Positions 40,471-49,701 of a DNA stretch of 64,000 nt are shown in pieces. The translations under genes and the position numbers were made by a program. Position 1 is the stretch's first letter. Each line of letters begins with the position of its first letter. Origin of the DNA: Pampus argenteus (taxonomy: Eukaryota > Chordata > Actinopteri > Scombriformes > Stromateidae); NCBI GenBank assembly GCA_036937835.1, contig CM072869.1, forward strand, positions 5,719,501-5,783,500, given 5' to 3'. The notes below the pieces were generated by a model. The model was not told where the DNA came from. It did not search any database and saw nothing but the letters and a program-made list of their open reading frames with translations.

Positions 40471-41931
40471 GCCTGTGGGGGGGCACAGAAGCCATGCTTC
40501 CCTTTATAAATGCTCCACCACGTCTATCTGGATTCCTCCTGTCTGCACACAGACACGACTTCACTTGTAGCAGGGCACACATATAGATGTATACAGACAC
40601 ACAGAAATGTCTGTGCGCTCCTGACCACATCCTTGATATAAGGGGCGCCACAGATGTATAAACATGAGGATGAATGAGTACATATACTGTGTATAGACAT
40701 ACTTGAAAAACTTAACCTTAGGCACTCATTTAATCCTGTGGTGCATCCTCAAAGGCTAGGCTAAGGAGAGCGGTAAATCTAAGAAAAGTGGTGTTGCTTG
40801 AAACTCACCAAGTTAAGTGCTTCAATGAAAACATGAAAAGTGAGCTACAGTGAACAGACTGCCTACGCTGAGTATCATTTGAAATTTTCCCAGAAATCCA
40901 TACAAAACCCAGGTTTTTGGCCATTACATAACTTTCCAGACAATTCATGTGTCTACAAAATCCTCTAAAACTTCAATCACATGCAGATGGACAAGAGTCC
41001 TGATAAAAGAATTTGGCAAAATTATGATATAAATCCATCAATGTCTGATTAGACTATGGATCTAAACAGGCGTTTCTGCACTATCCTAGAGTTTCAGTGA
41101 AAGTGCATGATGACTTCATTTGAAAAATGTAAAAACACAGATCAGAAATTTAGAATCAGGGACTGTTGGCACTGCGTTCACTGACTGAATGATTTAATTG
41201 TAGTGTTTTTGATTTTATCATAGTGAATAAGCAGAAACTTAAAGTGAATAATGAAAGTTGTGGATGCATACTGTGTAAATGTCCAGCTGCTTTTGCCGAA
41301 TTACCCACCACACTGACTGACCACAGACCACCAGAACCCCATAGATCAGGTTACAAGGTTACAGCACTTCACTCCGTCCTATTGCAGTGAAACTCAGCTT
41401 CAGTATTGACTGATCTGTTCTGTAGCACTTAGACTGAAGTGTGATTGAATTAAAGTGGCTTTTTAAGCTGTGCAGGCCTTTGCCGTGAACATGTGATGAG
41501 GTAAATGAATATCATGTTTTGCCTTATTCCCTCTACAGGGTATTTTTCCATGTTTGGGTGTCAGCGTGTGTGCACATGCGTGCGTGCATTCAAAACTGTG
41601 TCCTAGTTTGTGTACATTTGTTTATGCACTCTCTTTTGCATGCTGCACAGTCTGTGTGACATTATGAGACGATGAGGTGTCGAAAGCTGGTCTTTGCACC
41701 CCGGCTCTTCTAAACAGCTAATGGAGGTGCGAGGCTGAAGCCGCGTATCAGTTACGGACTCGCTGAGTTTGCACACCTTTAAGAAGGCTGACTTTTCAGG
41801 TGGACAAGCTCTCAGCAAAGAAGTGTTTTTAGACTGTATTGCATAACAAAACAAGTGTGCACAAGATTACCACCATGTGTGTCTGTGAGTGCATGTTTGT
41901 GTGTGCGTTTGTGCTTGCATTGCATATTCTG

Positions 41932-41932
<1 letters not shown>

Positions 41933-41962
<30 letters not shown>
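41933..41962. repeat. (TG)n microsatellite
   Basis: About 15 TG units in the last long host intron. Confidence 0.95.
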
Positions 41963-41966
<4 letters not shown>

Positions 41967-42967
41967 TGGGTGCGACTGTGAAAATCTTCCTGTCACCGGA
42001 TGATAGCAACTGGCTTCACTTGAAAGCAATAGCTTTTCTGGACATGCACTCAGTTGGTCAGGACCCAGAGCCATCTACTATATTAGATTGAAGTATGTCC
42101 ACTCAGCAAACTGAGAGGACAGTGTGCCTTGACCTTACCTTATGAAGTCTGGCCGACACACTGCTGAGCTTTTTGCAGGTCTGCACAATGAGAATAGACT
42201 GATATGAATGCAGATATGATCCACGTAGACAGTTTTCTATATGTAGTTACTGTACGAGGACTTAAGATCAAAACGCACGGTTGGATACAAATAATCTAAC
42301 TCTAACTCAAACAGCGATGTTTGTAGTCTTTTTTTTTTTTTTTGAAAATTTAAATATATAAATAGTATCTGTGTGAAAGTGAAGTCTTTCCTTCTGTCAT
42401 CCTGCATCAGTGTGTAAAGTGTATGTGTGTTCTTCATCAGTGTCAGTTACCGTGTAAAGGGTGTGTGCCTGGGCATACTTACAATCCACTCATCCTCTGC
42501 TATGGTGTAAGTAAGGCAGTGTTGAATAATGCAGAGAGTCTCAGACTCACCACTGAGCAGACACAATGGGACCTCTCAGCTCATGACATAACCGTTCCGT
42601 ATTGTGCTGTGCTGCACATTTACAGATAGAATAATATTACTGGAAAAGGTACCTGCTGACAAAGATTATCCTGGTACGACTTTGTTTGCAGCAGATTGTG
42701 CGACAGTTCAACGTGCAGGATGGTTTTCCCCACAGAACACACAAATACGCAGCCGTACAGAATCTCATACGCGCACGCTGTAAATGTACATGACCACATA
42801 CACAAATTGCAACTAGACCCAGATGATATGTTTTCAGAATCAAAAAACACTATTGTACTGTTATTTTCAGCCACCGGGGGTGTTTTGCAATCGATCTCAC
42901 AGAATTCAAATCAAAAAGTCTTTAAGTATTTTTTTATTTTTTTTCCCCCCCATTTCCTTTGTTGCAG

Positions 42968-43100
42968 AAGTAACAGATTTTCCCTCGCGGGGACTTTCAG
43001 ATGGAGGCTACCTGACATGCTGTTGAAACCACGATGGAGGGAGGAGGCGATAGGCCAGTCGCCCCCTTCTCCTCCCCCTTCTCTGCGTGTTACAGAGCAG
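42968..43100 (+). ncRNA. mirlet7bhg: internal exon of the let-7 host transcript (133 nt)
   Basis: The exon is bounded by very strong splice signals. Upstream is a long pyrimidine tract ending in catttcctttgttgcag at 42967, and downstream is the donor gag-cag/gtgaga at 43101. It is CpG-containing and richer in GC than its flanks. It sits 0.8 kb upstream of let-7a on the same strand, as expected for the pri-let-7 host RNA. One frame is fully open through it, entering with one base completing a codon and then 44 codons (Ser/Pro-rich near the end). That frame is continuous with the open frame of the exons at 36193 and 29130. The exon call rests on splice signals only. Confidence 0.55.
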
Positions 43101-43270
43101 GTGAGAAACATTAACAGCGGCAGCAGCTGCGGCCCTCTGCTCTACACATGTGGGCCAGGATATGAGCTAGTTCAAGCTCGCCCACTCTCTACACTGGTCA
43201 CTGATGTTAACACTCTCCTCTCTGAAGCACACAAACAATACTGATGATATACAGTAGAATCAGCAGAGGC

Positions 43271-43310
<40 letters not shown>
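43271..43310. repeat. (TTTC)n tetranucleotide repeat
   Basis: About ten TTTC units between the host exon ending at 43100 and let-7a. It forms a pyrimidine tract that could act as a decoy acceptor region. Confidence 0.95.
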
Positions 43311-43689
43311 AGCTGTAGAGCAGTGGTTCCCAAATCTCTTTGGCTTGCAACCATTTAAAGCAGTTGAGTTGAGAGCAATTCAGTCAAAAAGATTGATTTT
43401 TTTTTTTTTAATTTAATTTCAATAACTTTTAAGAGGCCTGATGAGGTGACATTATTGTTATTTCACAATAAAAAGCAACACCTTTCCTTATTTCTTTTTG
43501 TGTTAATATTTTTACAACCATTCACAATTATCTTATCTTATGGATTCCAGATTGAACGATGGTCTCATAACTTTTTACAGCATTGATCACAATTTAAAAC
43601 ACCAAATTTAATCGTTTTCAGACTGAAACATTCTTCACGAAATCCTCATCATGGCTTTCACACACTATCCTTTATCATTTAAACCCTCC

Positions 43690-43800
43690 CTCGGCTGCAG
43701 CCTTAAACCGGATGACCCAGTCGTCACGTTGGCGTTCTGAGCACACAGTCTCCGGTCACGCTGGCGAAGGCTTCCTGGAGGAGAGAGTGGCACGTGTATT
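43690..43800 (+). promoter_or_regulatory. CpG-dense patch with E-box just upstream of let-7a
   Basis: About nine CpGs occur in roughly 110 bp, within the putative last host intron. The palindromic E-box CACGTG is at 43791-43796 (a MYC/USF-type site). It could be an intronic promoter or enhancer giving a short pri-let-7, independent of the distal promoter. Inference from composition and motif. Confidence 0.25.
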
Positions 43801-43916
43801 TGTGTTTCTGTGAGTCATAACTGCTGTTTTTGTGTTCAGTGAGGTGTGTCAAAGCGGATTACCTGCATGGAACGGGGACCTGAAAGGACTTTTGTTTTTT
43901 TTAAAGACTGTCCTTT

Positions 43917-43993
43917 GGGGTGAGGTAGTAGGTTGTATAGTTTTAGGGTCATACCCTTCCTGTCAGATAACTATACAACTTACTGTCTTTCCT
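43917..43993 (+). ncRNA. let-7a: pre-let-7a microRNA hairpin
   Basis: This is a let-7 family microRNA precursor, which post-transcriptionally represses targets through the seed GAGGTAG. The 22-nt 5p mature arm at 43921-43942 matches vertebrate let-7a, including the diagnostic TTGTATAG 3' half. The 3p arm at 43971-43991 (CTATACAA...TACTGTCTTTC) folds back on it across a loop containing TTTTAGGGTCATACCC, which resembles known let-7a loops. The 3p arm carries CT where the usual let-7a-3p has TC. Both versions pair with the GG of the mature strand, so the stem is preserved. It lies 570 bp upstream of the let-7b hairpin on the same strand, probably in the same primary transcript. Identity is near certain; the paralogue number is not resolvable from sequence alone. 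Confidence 0.97.
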
Positions 43994-44182
43994 GAAGTGG
44001 CTGTAATGTCATCGGATGTCATTGCGGGAGTTTTTCTGGATCTGGATCATCAAGTGAAAAGTTCACGTTTACCTGCCGCCTGCGGTGACCTTAGGTCGCA
44101 GCGTTTGACAGTGGTGGGTCATTTTAACTGTATATGCTTCACTTGTCGTGTTTTTATTGTTGCACACTATGAATTACTGGTC

Positions 44183-44188
44183 AATAAA
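44183..44188 (+). terminator. AATAAA signal between let-7a and let-7b
   Basis: A canonical hexamer is followed after about 20 nt by a T-rich stretch (about 44208-44230), the usual layout of a vertebrate poly(A) site. If used, transcripts would include let-7a but end before let-7b. Usage is unknown. Confidence 0.3.
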
Positions 44189-44485
44189 CAAGTTCTTTAT
44201 CATAAGTGTTTTGATTCTTCTCTTTTTGTACCAAACATCTGGATTGTATTCACTCCCTTTTATTTGTGTCTCACCAAACATTGTATATTAAAGGAATCTT
44301 ACACAAACCTGCTTTCACCTAAAAGAAATACACCTTGAGAAATTAAAACTAGACTTACAGCGACAGTCACTGTAAATTCTAATGTATTCATTTTACTATA
44401 AGGAAATGTACAGTGTCCGTATGTCACTCTCCACTACACGTCACACCAAAGTCTGCCACTCAGCAGGACCTTTCTGATGTTCGTA

Positions 44486-44569
44486 CGGGGTGAGGTAGTA
44501 GGTTGTGTGGTTTCAGGGTAGTGATTTTGCCCAATCAGGAGATAACTATACAACCTACTGCCTTCCCTG
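44486..44569 (+). ncRNA. let-7b: pre-let-7b microRNA hairpin
   Basis: This is the second let-7 precursor. The 5p arm at 44491-44512 has the let-7b-specific GGTTGTGTGGTT. The 3p arm at 44546-44567 (CTATACAACC...CTGCCTTCCC) agrees with vertebrate let-7b-3p as I know it. The terminal loop (TTTCAGGGTAGTGATTTTGCCC) is almost that of mammalian let-7b. The let-7a/let-7b pair upstream of PPARA on the same strand is the arrangement known in human (let-7a-3/let-7b, host gene MIRLET7BHG). No third let-7 and no miR-100 or miR-125 sequence was seen nearby, so this is the two-member cluster type and not the miR-100/let-7/miR-125 type. Confidence 0.97.
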
Positions 44570-44759
44570 AAGGGCAGCAATACTTCACCATGCAGACAGC
44601 AAAGGGTGTCCGAGTTCGGCATCAGAAGAAGTCATCACGATCCACAAACTAAACCAGGTCGGCTGTCTGAGCCGTCACCTGACAACCGATCGTAGCAGCA
44701 GAGACGACCGGCAGGTAAAATCTGTTCATGAGTTATTTGATTTTTCTGCTTCAAACAAT

Positions 44760-44765
44760 AATAAA
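44760..44765 (+). terminator. AATAAA signal downstream of let-7b
   Basis: A canonical hexamer with GT/T-rich sequence 20-45 nt downstream. It is the best candidate for the 3' end of the let-7 host transcript, about 190 bp past the let-7b hairpin. Confidence 0.4.
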
Positions 44766-46165
44766 GGATGAGAAGATGAATCCGTGTTTAGCGTTTCTGT
44801 TCTTTGATTTGACTTCACATAAATGACGTTGAAGTGTTTCAAACTTTTAGGACATTTGCAGTTGACTGACTGCATTGGTGTCCAAAGCATTATCATTTGA
44901 TTAAGTTAACATATAGTGTGTATATTGTAGTAGAACAAGCAAGTACTTAACACCAACAACCCAAGCAATTGTCATCAATTACTACATCCTGGTACGTCTT
45001 TATTCTCTGCTTCTATTAGCTTATTTGGCATATGCCAGTTGAGAAATACATTTAATAAGTTAGAAAATATGCATTTTACTTCAAATATGCATGCACAAAC
45101 CCATTTGTATTCTACAGTAACATACCTGTACCGCCTAAGTTTGCAAATATATATATATTTTTTACTTCACTTTGCATATCAGTGTTTCAGACGTACAGTC
45201 ATGCCAAGCGTGCTCGGCTAGTTACACGTTCACCAAATGTCTCTGACACAATGAGAAGGATAATACGACACTTTATCATTGAAGTACCACAATAGAGAGC
45301 TGTAGCATTGCAGTGGAGAGGACAAAATCTACTGCTTGTACTGTATCCCATGCATCTAGACCAGTGTTGGGTGTATTTGTATGTGAGCTGCGCCCTCAGT
45401 GTGGCCGTCTCGTGCCAGCCACCATATTTAATTGATTTGAGCCTTGGCCCTGGTGATAGAGCAAAGTGAGCTGAATACTGAAGACCGATGAGACAATGGC
45501 TCTGTGTGCATCCTGTCTCTGGGGTTGCATCTCTGAAGGCCATCCTCCATCCCTCATCTCCTCCATCCCTCTGCTTCACCGAGAAAGAAAAAATAAAAAG
45601 TAGCAAAAAGCTTTAACGTCCACCCTGGGACATGCTTTCCCCGTGCAATAAAGAACTAATGAAAAGCTTTCAAGACTCAGTCTGTAACATATGAGTCAAA
45701 TTTCAATAATAGACAGTTGTTTTATCCAAAGTTGCCAGGAATTCAAAAAAGACACTTACAGCACTTGCTTTTTTCTGAGCTTTCATATGATGTCATCGCT
45801 GTATAAATGGTATTAGTGTTATTGATCGAATGCAAGTGAATAGGACTGAAGGCTGCGTGTGGGCAGGCCCCCTCAAATAAACCCACGGAGCAGCATGCAT
45901 TTGCTGAAATGAAGAAACGCTAAGCCTGTATCCAAATAGATTCTGCCACAGTAATCTGTGCCACGGTGATTATGAAATGCAATATTAATCATGAAATGTA
46001 GGGCAAGGAAATTAAATAACGGATGATTTCTATGGGTACTATTTTGTATTCATATATTTATTTTCTGCACATAGACACAAACTACTATGATATAATTCAT
46101 CACCAATATAACTTAATTGACAAGAGTTACTGGACATTGCTCACCCTGTGATACATGTGGCAAAA

Positions 46166-46179
46166 GCGCCACCTAGTGG
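46166..46179 (-). promoter_or_regulatory. CTCF-like core motif
   Basis: The minus strand reads CCACTAGGTGGCGC, fitting the vertebrate CTCF core CCASYAGRKGGCR at every position. It lies between let-7b and the putative ppara promoter. The string also occurs in some dispersed vertebrate repeats, so it could be repeat-derived. Confidence 0.4.
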
Positions 46180-46557
46180 ATACTTATTCATATATAGTTG
46201 CACATTATACACCAAATTGTCATTAAGTTTCTGCATATTATGATGTTGCTGTCTCTTGTTATATATGACATCCATTGCATGTCTGTACACACCTTCATTG
46301 CTCCTTAGACTCCTCTTTGTTTCCCATTAAAATGATTTGTTTTGTTTTCTTCAGATCTGAATCGAGGGTCTCAGCATAAATGTTGGATGGTAAAACGGGG
46401 CGACTTTAAAGTACAAGTATATTAAATAATTGCTCAAACTTTCACAGATTATAGCATCATTAGGCTGCTTCTTGAACATAAATCTAAAATTATAATGTGC
46501 CTGGATAAACTGGATCTTGCCACTGCAGGTGGAGAAACTGCCATTATCAGTTTGTCA

Positions 46558-46570
46558 GCAGCAGGTGGCA
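46558..46570 (+). promoter_or_regulatory. second CTCF-like motif, opposite orientation
   Basis: GCAGCAGGTGGCA matches the CTCF core at 12 of 13 positions on the + strand, about 390 bp from the minus-strand motif, so the two are divergent. It sits in a GCAG-rich stretch and overlaps an E-box (CAGGTG), so it may not be a CTCF site. Confidence 0.25.
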
Positions 46571-47309
46571 GCAGCGGTCTGTCTCCTGTCAAACCCCCAT
46601 TATGACCCAGTTATTGTACTGTTAACTATTAAGAAGACTATTAAAAAAGTGTATGCTAGCCCCCCCAAATACCTCAAACATAATACTTCTGATAACTCTT
46701 TGATAATAATGATTACTTTCACAAGGTGCACATGCGATTCAAACGTTTGATTTGACTCATTAAATTGTATTATCCATGTGTTGCCAGATAAACCCATAAA
46801 AGTACCATAAACGGTGACATATTCTCATTTGCCTTCCTGCTGATTCCAGCTGAAGTTATGAGTAAAAAAAACAACCAATGTCCTCTCCTCAGATATTATT
46901 CTAAGGATGGATGCAAACCATAAATTACTTCATCAAGTTTTTTTTTTTGCATCTGCATACTTACTGTTTTATCACAGCTCAGTTCAGTTCAGGGACAACC
47001 GTGTTGTAAGTAAATGGGGCAGTTGTCATTATATTATCTGGATGTGGAAAGCACTCTTGACTTTCTCCTTTATTGAGAAACCAGCTGTTGTCCAGACAGA
47101 CTGTCTTGACCGTAGCCCATTACTGTGGACTGTCTGCTCTCTTGAGTTGTGTTGCAACGAGCCGTATCTTCTGAGTCTAATGTTTCTTCATGTCCTCCTC
47201 GACATGGAGAAATCGCCAGCTGCCTGGTCAGGACTGTGGAAGATCTCAGTGCACCGTAGCTGACATCTGTGTGGCTGCGTTTGAACATCACCTATTACTA
47301 CTGGGTTGA

Positions 47310-47645
47310 TTTTAAGGTATATTTACTGTCATTCTGAGGTACTCTGCTTTACTTCACATTTGATGCTACTTTATACTTGTGCTCGTAAATAGACAGTGGG
47401 ACAGTTTTTGTCAATCTAGTATTTCCATCGTCAATCATTCAGGTTTAGTATAAAAAAGTCGTTTAAATTATCTCCACATTGACCAACATTAAAAGTCAAC
47501 TTACACTTATTCATACGTATTACAGTAACAATACAATAACACAGACCATTTTTTCTGCATAATGAGTATTTCTGCAATCAATACTTTATAGTGTTGCATT
47601 GGTACTTTTACATAAGTAAAGGATACTCCCTCCACCACTGCTCTA
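47310..47645 (+). repeat. dispersed teleost repeat, copy 1
   Basis: The sequence is full of TACTTTTAC/AAGTAAAGGAT motifs and ends with ggatactccctccaccactg. This is a pattern I recognise from abundant short interspersed repeats of teleost genomes. The same terminus recurs at about 48150-48175 in the same orientation. It is non-coding. The family name is not assigned. Confidence 0.45.
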
Positions 47646-47984
47646 CTGTTTAGAGTCTAATGTTTCTTTGGCTTCTCTGCAGGTGGAGAAATGTATGCCG
47701 ATCTTAGAGAAGCTCAGTCAACTGAACCGTAAATGTATCAGTGTTGACACTGCACTATACTCGGATACCAGGATTTCTCATTTTAGAGTTGAAGTGATGG
47801 GCTAATGAAAGGGTACTGAAAGGGAAACTTTCCTCCTGCATATGCATACCTCCACTTCCACATGGAATTGAACTAAGTATGTGGTTGAACCCAGATTTCT
47901 CTTTCCCATCATACGTTCTCATTGAATAGACATTTCTCATCCTCTCTAGGGCGGTACATGTGAAGAGAAAGTATAATTTTGAAG

Positions 47985-48178
47985 GTAGAAGTGCTTTACT
48001 TAAGTATTTGTGTAGTTTTAACGACTACTTCAACAGTTTAGAGGGATATATTGTACTTTTTTTTTTTTTACTAGCTCCACCTTAAACTCCTATAACATTA
48101 AAAAGCTGCTTATCATGAATGATAATGTTGGATTTCTACTTAATTGAAGGATCTGAATACTCCTTCCATCACTACCTG
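47985..48178 (+). repeat. dispersed teleost repeat, copy 2
   Basis: It shares with copy 1 the agtgctttacttaagta-type core and the end ggatctgaatactccttcca. It is a diverged partial copy in the same orientation, interrupted by a T tract at about 48058-48070. Confidence 0.4.
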
Positions 48179-48649
48179 AAGTGCACAGAGGTCACAAGGG
48201 TCAACTGCGGTCCCAGGGCCCACAGACAACAGCCAGTATCTGCTACTAGGCCTTCAGTTATTCTGTGGAGAGGCGTCCTAATTGCTTTTGCAAAAGATAT
48301 GTACAGAGTGTGACGGCGAGCTGGGACAAGGACTGGGATGAGGAAACAAGAGCGCACGGAGATGCAATCTGTGAAGGAGGTTGCACATTCAGCATCTGGC
48401 TTGAGCTGGCCCGTGAAAGCAGAGCTGCTCCATTGATGGGCAGTTTATTGCAACAGTTCGACTGGAAACCCCACACAACTTGGCCCGAGTGTCTAGTATG
48501 TAATGCAATATTTTCTCCGACCACCATATGATTCTCCTGAAATATGTTTTCTTTTGCACTGATGCAAACACCATAAACCGTAACACCAGTGTACACCAGT
48601 GCATCTGGAAAATGAAGGAAAGATGCTCCTCCGCTGCCTTGTTAAGACT

Positions 48650-48895
48650 CCTCCAGTCCTGTAGTTTTATACTAGGTTGTACTTATAATGCATTATATTT
48701 ACACCAGTACATTTATTTAACAGAGATAGATACTAGTTACTTTTCAAAATAAGATTTTACACACAAATCTCTGACATGGAGCATTCTTCTGTGGTACTTT
48801 TACTTTTGATACTATATGTACATTAATAATAATGCTAATAATATTTATTTTTACTTAAGATACATTTCAAATGGAGGATTTTTTTAACTTTTAAT
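48650..48895 (+). repeat. dispersed teleost repeat, copy 3 (diverged)
   Basis: It has TTTTACTTTTGATACT, ACTTAAGATACATTT and related motifs, like the internal part of copies 1 and 2. It lacks a clear terminus. It is probably a degraded member of the same family. Confidence 0.3.
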
Positions 48896-49359
48896 ATCAT
48901 AAAACAAGACATGCTTTTGAGTAAAACATTTTTTTTTTATTAAATGTTGCACTTTTTTATAATTGCTGTCTGGCTCTTGATCTCAGTGGGGTTTTTTTTA
49001 TTTTAGTGCTACCAGTCAGTTGTTATTCTGTGTATAATATTTACATAATGCATAATTTATGTGGTATGAGCAGAATTATATGCCATTGAATCGTCTTTTC
49101 ATTCAAGTGAACTGAATTGAACTGACAGAAACAGAGAGAGGGGCACACTTGGATGACCTGAGGAGGGTCATGTGAGGACAGTGCAGCCAAACTTTGTTCA
49201 TTCACTTTTTAGTGTATGATTGTGTTTGATTCACCACACTGTAATCAATCCTGAATTTAAATCCTCTATGTCTGCAGTTTAATCTGTCTCTTTTAATTGA
49301 GTATTTGTTTCATTTTTTAGAAAAGTCTTTTTTTTTTCTCCCCGGTCTCTTTTGCTGTC

Positions 49360-49560
49360 ACCATGGTTAGGGGGCGTCCTTCTCAAAGGAAACTCAGTGC
49401 ACTCTTTCTATTCGCTGAATCTATAGGTGTGTCAGGGGGGTGTGGGTCTTCTCTCTACCAGCTGTCACTCATGACGTCACTTCCTGCGGGGTGTGAGCTG
49501 AGCTTCATGGCTCTGCTTTGTATGGACGTGGTGGGGGATTTTTGACAGCGGCAGCGCTGC
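49360..49560 (+). promoter_or_regulatory. putative ppara promoter with CRE and ETS sites
   Basis: A GC-enriched, TATA-less stretch lies immediately upstream of an exon-like segment. The palindromic CRE TGACGTCA is at 49472-49479 and abuts an ETS site ACTTCCTG at 49479-49486, a combination typical of TATA-less vertebrate promoters. Assignment to ppara is by strand and position (11.5 kb upstream of the start-codon exon). It could also serve another transcript. Confidence 0.45.
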
Positions 49561-49701
49561 TGGGAAACAAACAAGGACGCGCTTGGGGTCGGGGACTGTT
49601 TTTCCCTCCTTGCTTCTCTCTCAATCTTGCACCGACCTTTTCTCATACCGACCAGATTTTCGGACGATATGGTGGCTTCGGACTCAGCAGTCTATTATAA
49701 G
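49545..49701 (+). other. ppara: putative first (5'UTR) exon of ppara
   Basis: A CpG-rich segment ends at a good donor, attataag/gtaatg at 49702. The start is only estimated, because the transcription start is not visible. Near the 3' end is an ATG at 49669 in good context (G at -3, G at +4) that opens MVASDSAVYYK, ending exactly at the donor in phase 0. If spliced directly to 61178 this frame stops after three more codons (Ser-Asp-Asp-stop), making a 14-codon upstream ORF. If spliced to 53278 it stops after one codon. It may instead be the first exon of an unrelated RNA. Confidence 0.4.

Larger units (their letters stand above)
36291..42967 (+). other. putative host intron
   Basis: It lies between the donor at 36291 and the acceptor at 42967. 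It contains CA/TG arrays (38611-38632, 39733-39754, 41933-41962), the TATA-like site at 40431 and a GC-richer segment at about 39000-39250 of unknown role. No exon was recognised. Confidence 0.4.
43840..44790 (+). ncRNA. mirlet7bhg: putative terminal exon of the let-7 host transcript
   Basis: I infer that both hairpins lie in the last exon of a host RNA. A possible acceptor (ctgctgtttttgtgttcag) ends at 43839. The poly(A) signal AATAAA at 44760-44765 is followed by a GT-rich stretch at about 44785-44810, so cleavage near 44780-44790 is plausible. Two complications are visible. A consensus-like donor (gcag/gtaaaa) after 44714 would allow further splicing, and another AATAAA lies between the hairpins at 44183. 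In human the let-7 pair also sits near the 3' end of MIRLET7BHG. The boundaries are estimates. Confidence 0.4.
44791..49359. other. spacer between let-7 cluster and ppara promoter
   Basis: No gene was recognised. It holds two CTCF-like motifs, three copies of a dispersed repeat and short recurrences of GGTGGAGAAA near 46525 and 47681. A DR3-type half-site pair AGGTCA-CAA-GGGTCA is at 48189-48203. Confidence 0.55.

Noticed and set aside
1..43000. WNT7B first exon, expected upstream of the let-7 host from mammalian synteny
   Set aside because: I searched for the reverse-complement pattern of the conserved N-terminal signal-peptide region and found no match. The gene probably lies left of the window or has moved.
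42696..43244. A 182-codon unspliced ORF
   Set aside because: It reads through a strong acceptor (42967) and a strong donor (43101). Only its middle part coincides with a likely exon, so the unspliced ORF is not the real product.
43832..44338. A 168-codon ORF on the + strand
   Set aside because: It runs straight through the let-7a hairpin and its loop, so the sequence there is constrained as RNA. There is no domain and a poor start context.
48189..48203. AGGTCA-CAA-GGGTCA, a DR3 pair (VDR type), and a similar DR3 on the minus strand at 61120-61134
   Set aside because: Both are short degenerate motifs expected by chance in 64 kb. The second is embedded in the pyrimidine tract of the ppara acceptor, which explains it.
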